Assembly (NCBI RefSeq): GCF_038066595.1
Contig: NZ_JBBUTH010000003.1
Location: forward strand, 372,001-436,000
Reading direction: 5' to 3'
Source of the DNA: Pseudaquabacterium inlustre
GTDB taxonomy: Bacteria > Pseudomonadota > Gammaproteobacteria > Burkholderiales > Burkholderiaceae_C
Length of the DNA: 64,000 nucleotides
Below, one piece after another: positions 48,768 through 58,294 of this stretch. The position numbers were made by a program, and so were the translations under genes. The stretch's first letter is position 1. Each line of letters begins with the position of its first letter. Under the pieces are notes generated by a model. The model saw only the letters and a program-made list of their open reading frames with translations, searched no databases and was not told the origin of the DNA.

Positions 48768-51308
48768 ATGAAGATCATCGTCGTCGGCCACGGCATGGTG
48801 GGCCACAAGTTCCTGGAAAGCCTGGCCGAGACCGGCCTCACCGACGTGCAGGTCACCGTGCTGTGCGAGGAGCCGCGCCCGGCCTACGACCGCGTGCACC
48901 TGTCGGCCTTCTTCTCGGGCACCACGGCCGAGCAGCTGTCGCTGGTGGAGCCGGGCTTCTTCGAGCGCACCGGCTTCTCGCTGCGCCTGGCCGCCAAGGC
49001 CGTGGCCATCGAGCGCCGCGACAAGACCGTGACCACCGCCGACGGCGAGGTGCTGGCCTACGACAAGCTGGTGCTGGCCACCGGCAGCTACCCCTTCGTG
49101 CCGGCGGTGCCGGGGCGCGAGCGCGACGACGTGTTCGTCTACCGCACCATCGAGGACCTGGAGGCCATGCAGGCCCGCGGTGCCAAGAGCAAGAGCGGTG
49201 TGGTGGTGGGCGGCGGCCTGCTGGGCCTGGAATGCGCCAAGGCGCTGAAGGACATGGGCCTGCAGACGCATGTGGTGGAGTTTGCGCCGCGGCTGATGGC
49301 CGTGCAGGTGGACGACGCCGGCGGCAAGGTGCTGCGCAGCAAGATCGAGGACCTGGGCGTGCAGGTGCACACCAGCCGCAACACCACCGAGATCACCGAC
49401 GGCGCCTCGGCCTACCACCGCATGGTGTTCGCCGACGGCACCTGGCTCGAGACCGACATGATCGTGTTCTCGGCCGGCATCCGCCCGCGTGACGAGCTGG
49501 CCCGCCAGTGTGCGCTGGCCATCGGCGCGCGCGGCGGCGTGGTCATCGACAGCCACTGCCGCACGGCCGACCACGATGTCTACGCCATCGGCGAATGCGC
49601 CAGCTGGAACGACCAGACCTTCGGCCTGGTGGCCCCCGGCTACGACATGGCCCGCGTGGCCGCGCGCCACATCGCCGGCGCCACCGATGCGCAATTCGTC
49701 GGCGCCGACATGAGCACCAAGCTCAAGCTGATGGGCGTGGACGTGGCCTCGATCGGCGACGCGCAAGGCAAGACCCCGCACTGCAAGACCTTCAGCTACA
49801 CCGACGAGCTGCGCCAGACCTACAAGAAGATCGTCACCAGCGCCGACGGCAAGCAGCTGCTGGGCGCCGTGCTGGTGGGCAATGCCGACGAGTACGGCAC
49901 GCTGCTGCAGATGGCGCTGAACGGCATCGCGCTGCCGGCCGACCCCGAGTTCCTGATCCTGCCCAGCAGCGACGGCAAGGCCAAGCCCGGCCTGGGCGTG
50001 GATGCGCTGCCCGACTCGGCCCAGATCTGCTCGTGCAACAACGTCAGCAAGGGCCAGATCTGCGCCGCGGTGGGCGAGGGTGCCACCACCATCGGCGCCA
50101 TCAAGAGCTGCACCAAGGCCGGCGCCACCTGTGGCGGTTGCGTGCCGCTGGTCACGCAGGTGATGAAGGCCGAGATGGCCAAGCGCGGCATGGCGGTGAA
50201 CAACCACCTCTGCGAGCACTTCGCCTACTCGCGCCAGGAGCTCTATCACCTGATCCGCGTGGGCCAGATCAAAAGCTTCGATGCGCTGCTGGCCAAGCAC
50301 GGCCAGGGCCTGGGCTGCGACATCTGCAAGCCGGCCGCAGCCAGCATCCTGGCCAGCTGCTGGAACGACTTCGTGCTGAAGCCCGAGCTGGCCAAGCTGC
50401 AGGACAGCAACGACTACTACCTGGGCAACATCCAGAAGGACGGCAGCTACAGCGTGGTGCCGCGCATGCCGGGCGGCGAGGTCACGCCCGAGGGCCTGAT
50501 CGCCGTGGGCCAGGTGGCGAAGAAGTACGGCCTGTACACCAAGATCACCGGCGGCCAGCGCGTGGACCTGTTCGGTGCGCGTGTCGAGCAGCTGCCCTTC
50601 ATCTGGGAGGAGCTGATCGCCGCCGGCTTCGAGAGCGGCCATGCCTACGGCAAGAGCCTGCGCACCGTGAAGAGCTGCGTGGGCAGCACCTGGTGCCGCT
50701 ATGGCGTGGGCGACTCGGTGGGCCTGGCCGTGGCGCTGGAGAACCGCTACAAGGGCCTGCGCGCGCCGCACAAGATCAAGTTCGGCGTGTCGGGCTGCAC
50801 GCGTGAGTGCGCCGAAGCCCAGGGCAAGGACGTGGGCGTGATCGCCACCGAGAAGGGCTGGAACCTCTACGTCTGCGGCAACGGCGGCATGAAACCGCGC
50901 CATGCCGAGCTGATCGCCAGCGACCTGAGCCAGGAGCGCCTGATCCAGCTGATCGACCGCTTCCTGATGTTCTACGTGCGCACCGCCGACCGCTTGCAGC
51001 GCACCAGCACCTGGCGCGACAACCTGGAAGGCGGCCTCGACTACCTGCGCGGCGTGGTGGTGGACGACACGCTGGGCCTGGGCGCAGAGCTGGAAGCGCA
51101 GATGGCGCATGTGGTGGCCACCTACCAGTGCGAGTGGAAGACCGCCGTCACCACCCCCGCGGTGCGCGCGCGCTTCCGCAGCTTCGTCAACAGCGAGGCG
51201 GCCGACGAGCACATCGTGTTCGTCAAGGAGCGCGGCCAGATCCGCCCGGCCCGCGACGCCGAGCGCGACGCCGCCGCACTGAACCCGGCCGACGCGCCGG
51301 CCGTCTGA
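48768..51308 (+). CDS. nirB: Nitrite reductase (NADH) large subunit, assimilatory type
   Basis: 846-residue cytoplasmic enzyme that reduces nitrite to ammonium. Domain order: NADH/FAD oxidoreductase (1-300, IIVVGHGMVGHKFLE, VVVGGGLLGLECAK), a BFD-like 2Fe-2S domain (about 420-480, QICSCNNVSKGQICAAV, GATCGGCVPL), then the ferredoxin-like and sirohaem/4Fe-4S domains (550 on, GVSGCTRECAEAQGKDVGVI and the earlier RTVKSCVGSTWCRYG with its Cys). Length and order are right for NirB. Start ATG 48768. Promoter type and neighbours suggest the assimilatory role; the nitrate reductase is not in the window. Confidence 0.94.
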   Translation: MKIIVVGHGMVGHKFLESLAETGLTDVQVTVLCEEPRPAYDRVHLSAFFSGTTAEQLSLVEPGFFERTGFSLRLAAKAVAIERRDKTVTTADGEVLAYDKLVLATGSYPFVPAVPGRERDDVFVYRTIEDLEAMQARGAKSKSGVVVGGGLLGLECAKALKDMGLQTHVVEFAPRLMAVQVDDAGGKVLRSKIEDLGVQVHTSRNTTEITDGASAYHRMVFADGTWLETDMIVFSAGIRPRDELARQCALAIGARGGVVIDSHCRTADHDVYAIGECASWNDQTFGLVAPGYDMARVAARHIAGATDAQFVGADMSTKLKLMGVDVASIGDAQGKTPHCKTFSYTDELRQTYKKIVTSADGKQLLGAVLVGNADEYGTLLQMALNGIALPADPEFLILPSSDGKAKPGLGVDALPDSAQICSCNNVSKGQICAAVGEGATTIGAIKSCTKAGATCGGCVPLVTQVMKAEMAKRGMAVNNHLCEHFAYSRQELYHLIRVGQIKSFDALLAKHGQGLGCDICKPAAASILASCWNDFVLKPELAKLQDSNDYYLGNIQKDGSYSVVPRMPGGEVTPEGLIAVGQVAKKYGLYTKITGGQRVDLFGARVEQLPFIWEELIAAGFESGHAYGKSLRTVKSCVGSTWCRYGVGDSVGLAVALENRYKGLRAPHKIKFGVSGCTRECAEAQGKDVGVIATEKGWNLYVCGNGGMKPRHAELIASDLSQERLIQLIDRFLMFYVRTADRLQRTSTWRDNLEGGLDYLRGVVVDDTLGLGAELEAQMAHVVATYQCEWKTAVTTPAVRARFRSFVNSEAADEHIVFVKERGQIRPARDAERDAAALNPADAPAV

Positions 51309-51335
51309 CCTCCGCAGCCCCAGCCAGGAATTCCC

Positions 51336-51695
51336 ATGAGCACCGACACCCTCAGCGCCGCCAGCACCCAGGCCGCCTGGACCGAGGTCTGCGCCCTCGA
51401 CGACATCCTGCCCGACACCGGCGTGGCCGCGCGCGTGGCAGGCCGCCACGTGGCCGTGTTCCGCGTGGGCCAGGACCGGCTCTATGCCATCGACAACGTC
51501 GACCCGAAGTCGGGTGCCAGCGTGCTGGCGCGCGGCCTGGTCGGCAACCTGGGCGAACGCGTGGTCGTGGCCTCGCCGCTGTACAAGAACCACTTCGACC
51601 TGGCCACCGGCGAGTGCCTGGAGCTGCCCGATCAGTCGGTGCAGGCCCACCCGGTGCGTGCCGAGCAGGGGCGGGTGCTGGTGGCGCTGCGCTGA
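51336..51695 (+). CDS. nirD: Nitrite reductase (NADH) small subunit
   Basis: 119-residue protein with a Rieske-like fold: TEVCALDDILPDTGVAARVAGRHVAVFRV then DRLYAIDNVDPKSGASVLARGL and VVVASPLYKNHFDLATGECLEL, a pattern diagnostic of NirD. The cluster-binding Cys and His of true Rieske proteins are absent, which is normal for NirD. It assists the large subunit. It starts 27 bases after nirB with a ribosome site AGCCAGGAATTCCC region; the two form one transcript. Confidence 0.92.
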   Translation: MSTDTLSAASTQAAWTEVCALDDILPDTGVAARVAGRHVAVFRVGQDRLYAIDNVDPKSGASVLARGLVGNLGERVVVASPLYKNHFDLATGECLELPDQSVQAHPVRAEQGRVLVALR

Positions 51696-51699
51696 GACC

Positions 51700-51712
51700 G
51701 GGCCAGCGGCCC
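51700..51712. terminator. Short hairpin between convergent nirD and PEP-CTERM genes
   Basis: Arms GGGCC (51700-51704) and GGCCC (51708-51712) with a three-base loop in the 27-base gap between convergent genes. Position fits a bidirectional terminator but it is short and lacks a U-tract. Confidence 0.3.
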
Positions 51713-51722
51713 GTGCCGATGC

Positions 51723-52379
51723 TCAGCGCAGGCGGCTGCGGCTGGCCATCAGGCCGACGGCGGCCAGGCCGGCCAGCATCAGCGCGTAGCTCTCGGGCTC
51801 GGGCACGGTGCTGATGCTCACGTTGTCATAGGCCACGGCGCCGGCGCCGCTGGCGAACACGATCGACTGGGCCTGGCCGGTGAAGCTGATCGACACCTTG
51901 TTCCAGCCGCAGTAGGCGCTGTCGGTGCAGCCGGCGTCGGACACGTTCTCCAGCACGGCCAGCTTGGCCAGGCGCTGGCCCGTGCCGTTGGCACCGGCGT
52001 ACACGCTCACGGCGGGCAGCACATCGGCGGTGGCCGAGTAGTAGAACGACACCTCGCCGACGAAGGCCTTGCCGGCGGCGGCGCTGACCACCGTGCCGGT
52101 GGCCGACGGGTCGACCACCAGAACGCCCAGGCCCGACGGGTTGTTGGTGAAGTACTCGCCATGGGTGCCGCTGCCCAGGCCGTCGTTGCGCAGCGCGAAG
52201 GCCGCGTCGTCGAACACCGCGCCGCTGCTGGCGTAGAAGGCGCCGATCGACTGGCTGAAGTAGTTGCTCTGCACCGCATCCTCGTCGAAGGTGAGGGTGC
52301 TGGTGACCGATTGCACCGCGAAGGCGGGCAGGGCGGCTGCCAACGCGGCGGCAGCGATCAGGGAACGGGCGAAGGCCAT
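51723..52379 (-). CDS. PEP-CTERM protein
   Basis: 218-residue exported protein. Signal peptide (LIAAAALAAALPAFA) followed by a beta-sandwich-like domain with repeated small-residue-rich segments (GAFYASSGAVFDDAAFALRN, GEVSFYYSATADVLPAVSVY, NKVSISFTGQAQSIVFASG), one Cys pair (CTDSAYC), and the PEP-CTERM signal at the end: VPEPESYALMLAGLAAVGL followed by MASRSRLR. The signal directs processing by an exosortase and release toward extracellular matrix. With the 54-residue protein at 31673 this is the second PEP-CTERM protein in the window, so the genome must encode an EpsH/XrtA-type exosortase elsewhere. It converges with nirD. Its function is unknown; the fold may be a carbohydrate-binding sandwich. 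Confidence 0.85.
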   Translation of the reverse strand: MAFARSLIAAAALAAALPAFAVQSVTSTLTFDEDAVQSNYFSQSIGAFYASSGAVFDDAAFALRNDGLGSGTHGEYFTNNPSGLGVLVVDPSATGTVVSAAAGKAFVGEVSFYYSATADVLPAVSVYAGANGTGQRLAKLAVLENVSDAGCTDSAYCGWNKVSISFTGQAQSIVFASGAGAVAYDNVSISTVPEPESYALMLAGLAAVGLMASRSRLR

Positions 52380-52705
52380 GGGTACTCCGGGAGGTTGGAC
52401 GCCCGGTGCAGCCCGGGCCGATGGATGTCGAAGGCCAGTCTAGGCAGCGCCGTGTGGCGGCTCTATCGCGAAACGATGACAGCGCGGGTCATCTGGCGCG
52501 CCGGCGCCCCCGTGTTCGCGGTGCCCGTGTTTCACACGGTTGTCGCATGGCCATGCCATCGCGCGTGTGACGCGTGCATGCAGATCCAAAGGTGGCCTGC
52601 ACTGCCGGCGGCGCACCCAGGTCGTGGGTCCGTCGCCGGTCATCGTGCTGCCACGCGGCGTGGCCATGCTGGCGGTCCCGTGTGCCAGCCCGAGTGCGTC
52701 CCGCC
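52380..52705. other. 326-base divergent intergenic region
   Basis: Gap between the PEP-CTERM gene (minus) and the PCu(A)C-like gene (plus). It holds one perfect inverted repeat, CCGTGT (52525-52530), TTC, ACACGG (52534-52539). No convincing -24/-12 or -35/-10 was found in either direction, and no small ORF with a ribosome site. Confidence 0.55.
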
Positions 52706-53158
52706 ATGACCGTCCGTCTTCCACGTCGCCAATGTCTGCGCGCCGCACTCGGCCTGGGGGCCGCCGGCCTGCTGCCCTCGGCGCGTGCCTGCGAGTTCTT
52801 CGCGCCCACGCTGCGCATCTTCCACCCCTGGACCCGCGCCACGGCCGAAGGGGCCGACGAGGCCGTGGTGAGCATGAAGTTCGACGGTGTGCAGCGCGCC
52901 GACCGCCTGGTGGGCGTGCAGACCCCCGTGGCCTTGCATGCCGACATCGCGGGCGCGCTGGCGCGGCCGGTGGTGGACTTCGCGATCCCGGCCGGCCGGG
53001 ACAGCGAGCTGGCCGAGGGCGGCACCTGGCTGCGCCTGAGCGGCCTGCAGATGCCGCTGCACGTGGGCCGTGCCTACCCGCTGACGCTGCAGTTCGAGCA
53101 CGGCGGCGAGGTGCCGGCGCAGCTGAGCATCGACTTCCCCAGCTTCCGCTTCCGCTGA
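52706..53158 (+). CDS. PCu(A)C-like periplasmic protein with missing copper ligands
   Basis: 150-residue exported protein. The N-terminus PRRQCLRAALGLGAAGLLPSARA is a signal peptide with a twin-arginine-like beginning. The mature part has the PCu(A)C fold pattern: IFHPWTRATAEGADEAVVSM, RADRLVGVQTPVA, FAIPAGRDSELAEGG and MPLHVGRAYPLTLQFEHGG. Canonical PCu(A)C proteins bind Cu(I) through two Met and two His in an H(M)x10Mx21HxM motif, with the last pair in a GG-x-HxM block. Here that block reads EGGTWLRL and the upstream Met is replaced, so the metal site seems lost. It may be a divergent partner or have a different ligand. Start ATG 52706. Confidence 0.7.
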   Translation: MTVRLPRRQCLRAALGLGAAGLLPSARACEFFAPTLRIFHPWTRATAEGADEAVVSMKFDGVQRADRLVGVQTPVALHADIAGALARPVVDFAIPAGRDSELAEGGTWLRLSGLQMPLHVGRAYPLTLQFEHGGEVPAQLSIDFPSFRFR

Positions 53159-53325
53159 ACCTGGGCGTCAGCGGCGGCCTGCGCCGTGGTCGCTGATCCG
53201 TCACGCCGCAGTCACCGCCCGTTCCTAGCATCCCGCCGACCCTTCCTCATGCACCGATCGCCTTGCCGGCCGACTGCCGGGCACGGACGAGCGGCATGCC
53301 CAGACACCCCAGGAGAAGTTGCACC

Positions 53326-55590
53326 ATGAAGTTCGGATTCACCCCGCGCCAGATCGCCCTGGCCGCCCTGGCTGCCCTTGGCAGCACCGCCATCGGCGTC
53401 GCGCCCACCATCGCCACCGCGGCCGGCAAGACCGCCGGCAAGTACGTGGCCGGCGACTTCCACAACCACACCACCTGCTCGGACGGCTCGATCTCGATGC
53501 AGAAGCTGGTGAACAAGTCGACCGCCGTGTGGGGTCTGGACTGGTTCGTGCAGGCCGGCCACGGCGGCAACGGCGCGCGCAACTGCACGCTGGTGGAAGA
53601 TGCCGACCTGGCCACGCCGGCCTACCCGCACGACGCGGCCAAGGGCCCCACCACCACCTGGACCAACAGCATCGGCGCCGCGGCCATCAAGGGCAATGGC
53701 GGTGGCGTGGGCGGCACGGGCAACATGTGGCGCTGGCAGTCGATCCAGGAGTACCAGTACCCGGTGCTGGAGTACCTGGCCGCCAACAAGAACGTGCCGC
53801 TGTTCCTGGGCCTGGAATCGGTGGTGGCCGGCCACGAGCACACCTCGATGTCGGTGATCACGGGCCAGATGCCGTCGTTCATCGACAGCGTGTCGACCAG
53901 CGGCAGCAGCTACACCGCGCTGGGCAATGCCACGGCGCTGGCCCAGTGGAGCTACTGCTTCGACCGGGGGGACACCGACACCAGCCGCGGCAACGTGACC
54001 GGCTCGACCACCGGCAACAACTGGAACTGCGCCGTGCCGGGCAGCGACTACAGCGACACCAGCAAGTACAACTGGAACGCCACCGGCCAGAAGCTGATCC
54101 CCACCGGCAGCGGCGTGGGCTCGGGCCTGGGCACCAAGGGCCACCTGAAGACGCTGGAAGCGCTGAAGTGGATGGCCGCCAACCATGCCAACGGCAGCTA
54201 CTACGTGCCGGCCCACCTGGAGCGCGCCGGCCCGTTCAACCCGGACGGCAACAACGGCTTCAACATCGAGCACCTGCGCAACTTCAACAACACCGCGCCC
54301 AACATCGCCTTCGGCTTCGAGTCGCAGCCGGGCCACGGCGCGTCGGCCGAGCGGGGTGAGTACCGCCAGCTGCGCAACAGCTTCGTGGGCAGCAGCACCA
54401 ACGTCGACTCGGTGGGCGGCACCACCTATGGCGGCACCGGCATCTACGCCAGCCAGGTGGGCGGCGTGTGGGACGCGCTGCTGGGCGAAGGCCGCAACTG
54501 GTGGTTCTTCGCCAGCAGCGACTGGCACAACCGCGGCATCTTCTCGGCCGACGACCGCCGCTCGACGCAGGACTTCCAGCCGGGCGAGTACCAGCGCAAC
54601 TACACGATGGTGCGCAACGGCAGCGACAAGATCCGCCCGCAGGCCATCGTCGACGGCCTGCGCACCGGCAACAACTGGGCCGCCAGCGGCCAGCTGATCG
54701 ACCGCCTGGCCTTCGTGGCCTGCGCGTCCACGCCGGGCATCGGCGCGCGCAGCAACGCGCAGGTGGAGGCCATCGCCGTGGCCGCCGCCACCGGCAACAC
54801 CGACATCGACGTGACCGGCTGCGCCACCATGGGCGAGAAGCTCAAGCTGCGCGCCGGCCAGGAGGTGGTGGTGGCGGTGGTGGTGCGCGATCCGGAAGGC
54901 ACCAACAACGCGCCCTACAGCTTCGCCAACCCGTCGCTGGCCCAGGTGGGCATCACCCAGCCGCTGAACAAGCCGGTGCTGGACCACATCGACGTGATCC
55001 GTGGCCTGGTGACGGGCTACAAGGCGCCGGGTTCGGCGGACTATTCGGGCGAATGGCCGCGCAATGCCAACTGGCTGCGTGCCGACGGCAGCACGGCCGG
55101 CCTGTCGGCGGTGCCGGCCGGTGCCAAGAACACCACGGCCAGCATCATCAAGACCTTCAACGGCAACGCGCAGTCGCCCAGCTGGACCACCGTGACCGGC
55201 CCGGACAACAGCAAGTTCCTGAAGATGAGCTTCCGCCTGAGCGGCGTGCAGGCCTCGCAGTACCTGCGCCTGCGCGGCACCAACCTGCCGGCGGCCGTGC
55301 CCTACGAGACCGACGCCAGCGGCAACCCGCTGTCGGACATCTTCACCAACGCCACCGTGGCCGCCAACCTGCGCATCCCCTGCACGGTGACGGGCACCAA
55401 CGTGCCGACCAACGCCGTGACCTGGACCAAGGCCATGGGCGCCATCGACGGCTGCCCCAACCACCTGGCCGTGCTGAACGGCCAGAAGATGGTCAGCTAT
55501 GACGTGGCGGCCTGGGCCGACCTGTGGTTCTACAGCAACCCGATCTACGTGGAAGTGGCGGGCGCCACCGTGGTGGCCGGCGTCAAGTGA
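53326..55590 (+). CDS. Large secreted PHP-type metallophosphoesterase-like protein
   Basis: 754-residue exported protein with a signal peptide (ALAALGSTAIGVAPTIATAA). Right after cleavage comes GDFHNHTTCSDGSISMQKLV, the H-x-H and D motif of PHP-family metal hydrolases, and later PAHLERAGPF, GFESQPGHG and SSDWHNRGIFSADDR, which would complete a trinuclear metal site. Most cytoplasmic PHP proteins are near 250-300 residues, so the rest (about 450 residues, including a C-terminal beta-rich part) is extra. It may hydrolyse phosphate esters in the periplasm or outside. Ribosome site AGGAGAAG ahead of ATG 53326. Followed by two strong hairpins, so it is a single transcription unit. I do not recognise a more specific family. 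Confidence 0.7.
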   Translation: MKFGFTPRQIALAALAALGSTAIGVAPTIATAAGKTAGKYVAGDFHNHTTCSDGSISMQKLVNKSTAVWGLDWFVQAGHGGNGARNCTLVEDADLATPAYPHDAAKGPTTTWTNSIGAAAIKGNGGGVGGTGNMWRWQSIQEYQYPVLEYLAANKNVPLFLGLESVVAGHEHTSMSVITGQMPSFIDSVSTSGSSYTALGNATALAQWSYCFDRGDTDTSRGNVTGSTTGNNWNCAVPGSDYSDTSKYNWNATGQKLIPTGSGVGSGLGTKGHLKTLEALKWMAANHANGSYYVPAHLERAGPFNPDGNNGFNIEHLRNFNNTAPNIAFGFESQPGHGASAERGEYRQLRNSFVGSSTNVDSVGGTTYGGTGIYASQVGGVWDALLGEGRNWWFFASSDWHNRGIFSADDRRSTQDFQPGEYQRNYTMVRNGSDKIRPQAIVDGLRTGNNWAASGQLIDRLAFVACASTPGIGARSNAQVEAIAVAAATGNTDIDVTGCATMGEKLKLRAGQEVVVAVVVRDPEGTNNAPYSFANPSLAQVGITQPLNKPVLDHIDVIRGLVTGYKAPGSADYSGEWPRNANWLRADGSTAGLSAVPAGAKNTTASIIKTFNGNAQSPSWTTVTGPDNSKFLKMSFRLSGVQASQYLRLRGTNLPAAVPYETDASGNPLSDIFTNATVAANLRIPCTVTGTNVPTNAVTWTKAMGAIDGCPNHLAVLNGQKMVSYDVAAWADLWFYSNPIYVEVAGATVVAGVK

Positions 55591-55611
55591 GACCGGTCTG
55601 ACCTGAGCCTG

Positions 55612-55672
55612 GGCCCCGCCGACGTGCGGGGCCATGGTCCCGACAGCCCATCGCCGGTGCGATGGGCTGTCG
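55612..55672 (+). terminator. Double-hairpin transcription terminator after the PHP-like gene
   Basis: First hairpin: GGCCCCGC (55612-55619), six-base loop, GCGGGGCC (55626-55633). Second: a 14-base perfect stem, 55641-55654 paired with 55659-55672 with loop CGGT (55655-55658), followed by TCTTTCTG. The stem length and T-rich tail make this the clearest Rho-independent terminator in the window. Confidence 0.85.
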
Positions 55673-55732
55673 TCTTTCTGTCGTCATCTTTGTCTGTCAT
55701 CGTGGCGGCCGTTGTTTGCCCGAGCCGTCACC

Positions 55733-56637
55733 ATGTCCTCGCCGCCCGTTGCTTCCGCCGCCCTCCCGGCGCAGCCTGCCGATCACGCCATTGCGCCCCG
55801 CTCACGCCGAGTGCCGGCCTGGATGCGCGAGCCGCTGCTGCACTTCCTGCTGCTGGGCGGCCTGCTGTTCGCGGTGGACCATGTGCTGGTCGGCCGCGCC
55901 GACGACCCGCGCGTCATCGTCATGGACGCCGCGGTGGACAAGGAGGCGCGCGACACCTTCCGCGCCGCGCGTGGCCGCGAGCCCGACGCCAAGGAACTGG
56001 AGGCGCTGCGCCAGGTGTGGCTGAGCAACGAGGTGCTGTACCGCGAGGGCAGGGCGCTGCAACTCGACCAGGGCGACCCCAGCATCCGCGAGCGCGTGAT
56101 CTTCAAGGCGCTCAGCATGGTGGAAGCCAACCTGAAGCCCCCGGCGGCCGATGACGCCGAACTGCGCCGCTGGTTCGAGGCCCACCGCGACAAGTACGAC
56201 GAGCCGGCACGCTACGACTTCCAGGAAGCCGTGCTGGCCGCCGATGCCAACGGGCCCGACGAGGCCGCGGTGCGCGCCTTCGTGGCCACGCTCAACGGTG
56301 GTGGCGCTGCCGGCGCGGGCAACGATGCGCGCGCCGGCCTGCGCGTCTACAAGGGCCGCCCGCATGCCAACCTGGTGCAGAGCTACGGCGTCGACTTCGC
56401 CAAGGCGCTGGAGGCCGGGCCGGTGGGCGAGTGGCGCGCACTGGCCACGCGCGAGAACGGCCGCGAGGTCTGGCGTGCGATGCGTCTGGAGGCCGTGGCG
56501 CCGGCCCGCGCCGCCGCCTTCGAGCCGCTGCGCAACGTGGTGCGCCAGGACTGGATCGACACCACGCTGGCCGAGCGCCGCAGTGCCGCGATCAAGGCCC
56601 TGGCCACGCGCTACACCATCCGCAGCGAGGCCGCGCG

Positions 56638-56641
<4 letters not shown>
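55733..56641 (+). CDS. PpiC/parvulin-type peptidyl-prolyl isomerase-like protein, membrane-anchored
   Basis: 302-residue protein. Residues 25-60 have a membrane anchor (REPLLHFLLLGGLLFAVDHVL) and the rest is periplasmic. A SurA-like helical segment follows (LEALRQVWLSNEVLYREGRAL), then the parvulin-like region (ARYDFQEAVLAADANGPDEAA, LVQSYGVDFAKALEAGPVGEW). Proteins of this type with a rather degenerate isomerase domain occur next to HupE/UreJ-type proteins, as here: its stop overlaps the next start (ATGA). Start ATG 55733 was chosen; upstream reading frame is unlikely. Isomerase activity is uncertain; a folding helper for the following membrane protein is the most sensible role. Confidence 0.7.
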
Positions 56642-57624
<983 letters not shown>

Positions 57625-57660
57625 CCCCTCCATTCCCCCGCTTGCTGTTGGCGACGCACC

Positions 57661-58287
57661 ATGTCCACCCAGGTCATCGATCTCTTTCCCACCCCCTTCA
57701 TGCGCGTGGGCGGTGCCTTGCCGCGCGGCCTGGTGGACGCGCTGGCCGCGCACTTCAGCGCCCAGGCCGTGCAGGACAACAGCAGTTCGCCCCACCTGTC
57801 GCACACGCGCATGCTCACGCCGGCCGACAGCCCGCTGCTGGTGGATGCCGCCGGCCTGATCACGCCGCATCTGGGCGCCTATGGCGAACTGCTGTTCGGC
57901 GAGCGCCTGGGCTGGTCGCTCAAGGAGATGTGGGTCAACGTGCTGGACGCCGGCGGCCGCCAGGCCATGCACAACCATGCCAACAGCTTCATCTCCGGCG
58001 TGGTGTACCTGACGCCCACGCACCCCTCGGCGCAGACGGTGTTCATGAAGTCGCCGGGCGGCCATGACTTCGCGTTCAAGAACGACCATGCCGGCGTGCG
58101 CATGGGCCCGTACAACGCCGACAAGTGGGTGAGCCCGGCGCCCGAGCCCGGCGACCTGGTGCTGTTTCCCAGCTACCTGATGCATGCCGTGCCGCCCAAC
58201 GAGGGCGCCCGCCGCATCACGCTGGCCCTGAACGCCATCCCGAACCGGCTGGACTCGTGGGGTTACGCGATCCGCTTCGCGGGGTGA
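57661..58287 (+). CDS. 2OG-Fe(II) oxygenase family protein (TIGR02466 type)
   Basis: 208-residue soluble protein. MSTQVIDLFPTPFMRVGG is the family's opening (IxxLFPTPF), then WSLKEMWVNVLDAGGRQAMH, NHANSFISGVVYLTPTHPS and the distal LVLFPSYLMHAVPPNEGARR segment. The iron ligands would be a His in MHNHANS plus the distal His in LMHAVPP, with Arg binding 2-oxoglutarate. Such enzymes hydroxylate protein or small-molecule substrates; their targets are mostly unknown. It sits 36 bases after the HupE/UreJ gene and 7 bases before the spermidine-synthase-like gene, so it is probably co-transcribed. Confidence 0.75.
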   Translation: MSTQVIDLFPTPFMRVGGALPRGLVDALAAHFSAQAVQDNSSSPHLSHTRMLTPADSPLLVDAAGLITPHLGAYGELLFGERLGWSLKEMWVNVLDAGGRQAMHNHANSFISGVVYLTPTHPSAQTVFMKSPGGHDFAFKNDHAGVRMGPYNADKWVSPAPEPGDLVLFPSYLMHAVPPNEGARRITLALNAIPNRLDSWGYAIRFAG

Positions 58288-58294
58288 CGGCGAC

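Noticed and set aside
48597..51650. Antisense frame of about 1000 codons over nirB
   Set aside because: nirB is unambiguous and the antisense product has no recognisable domain.
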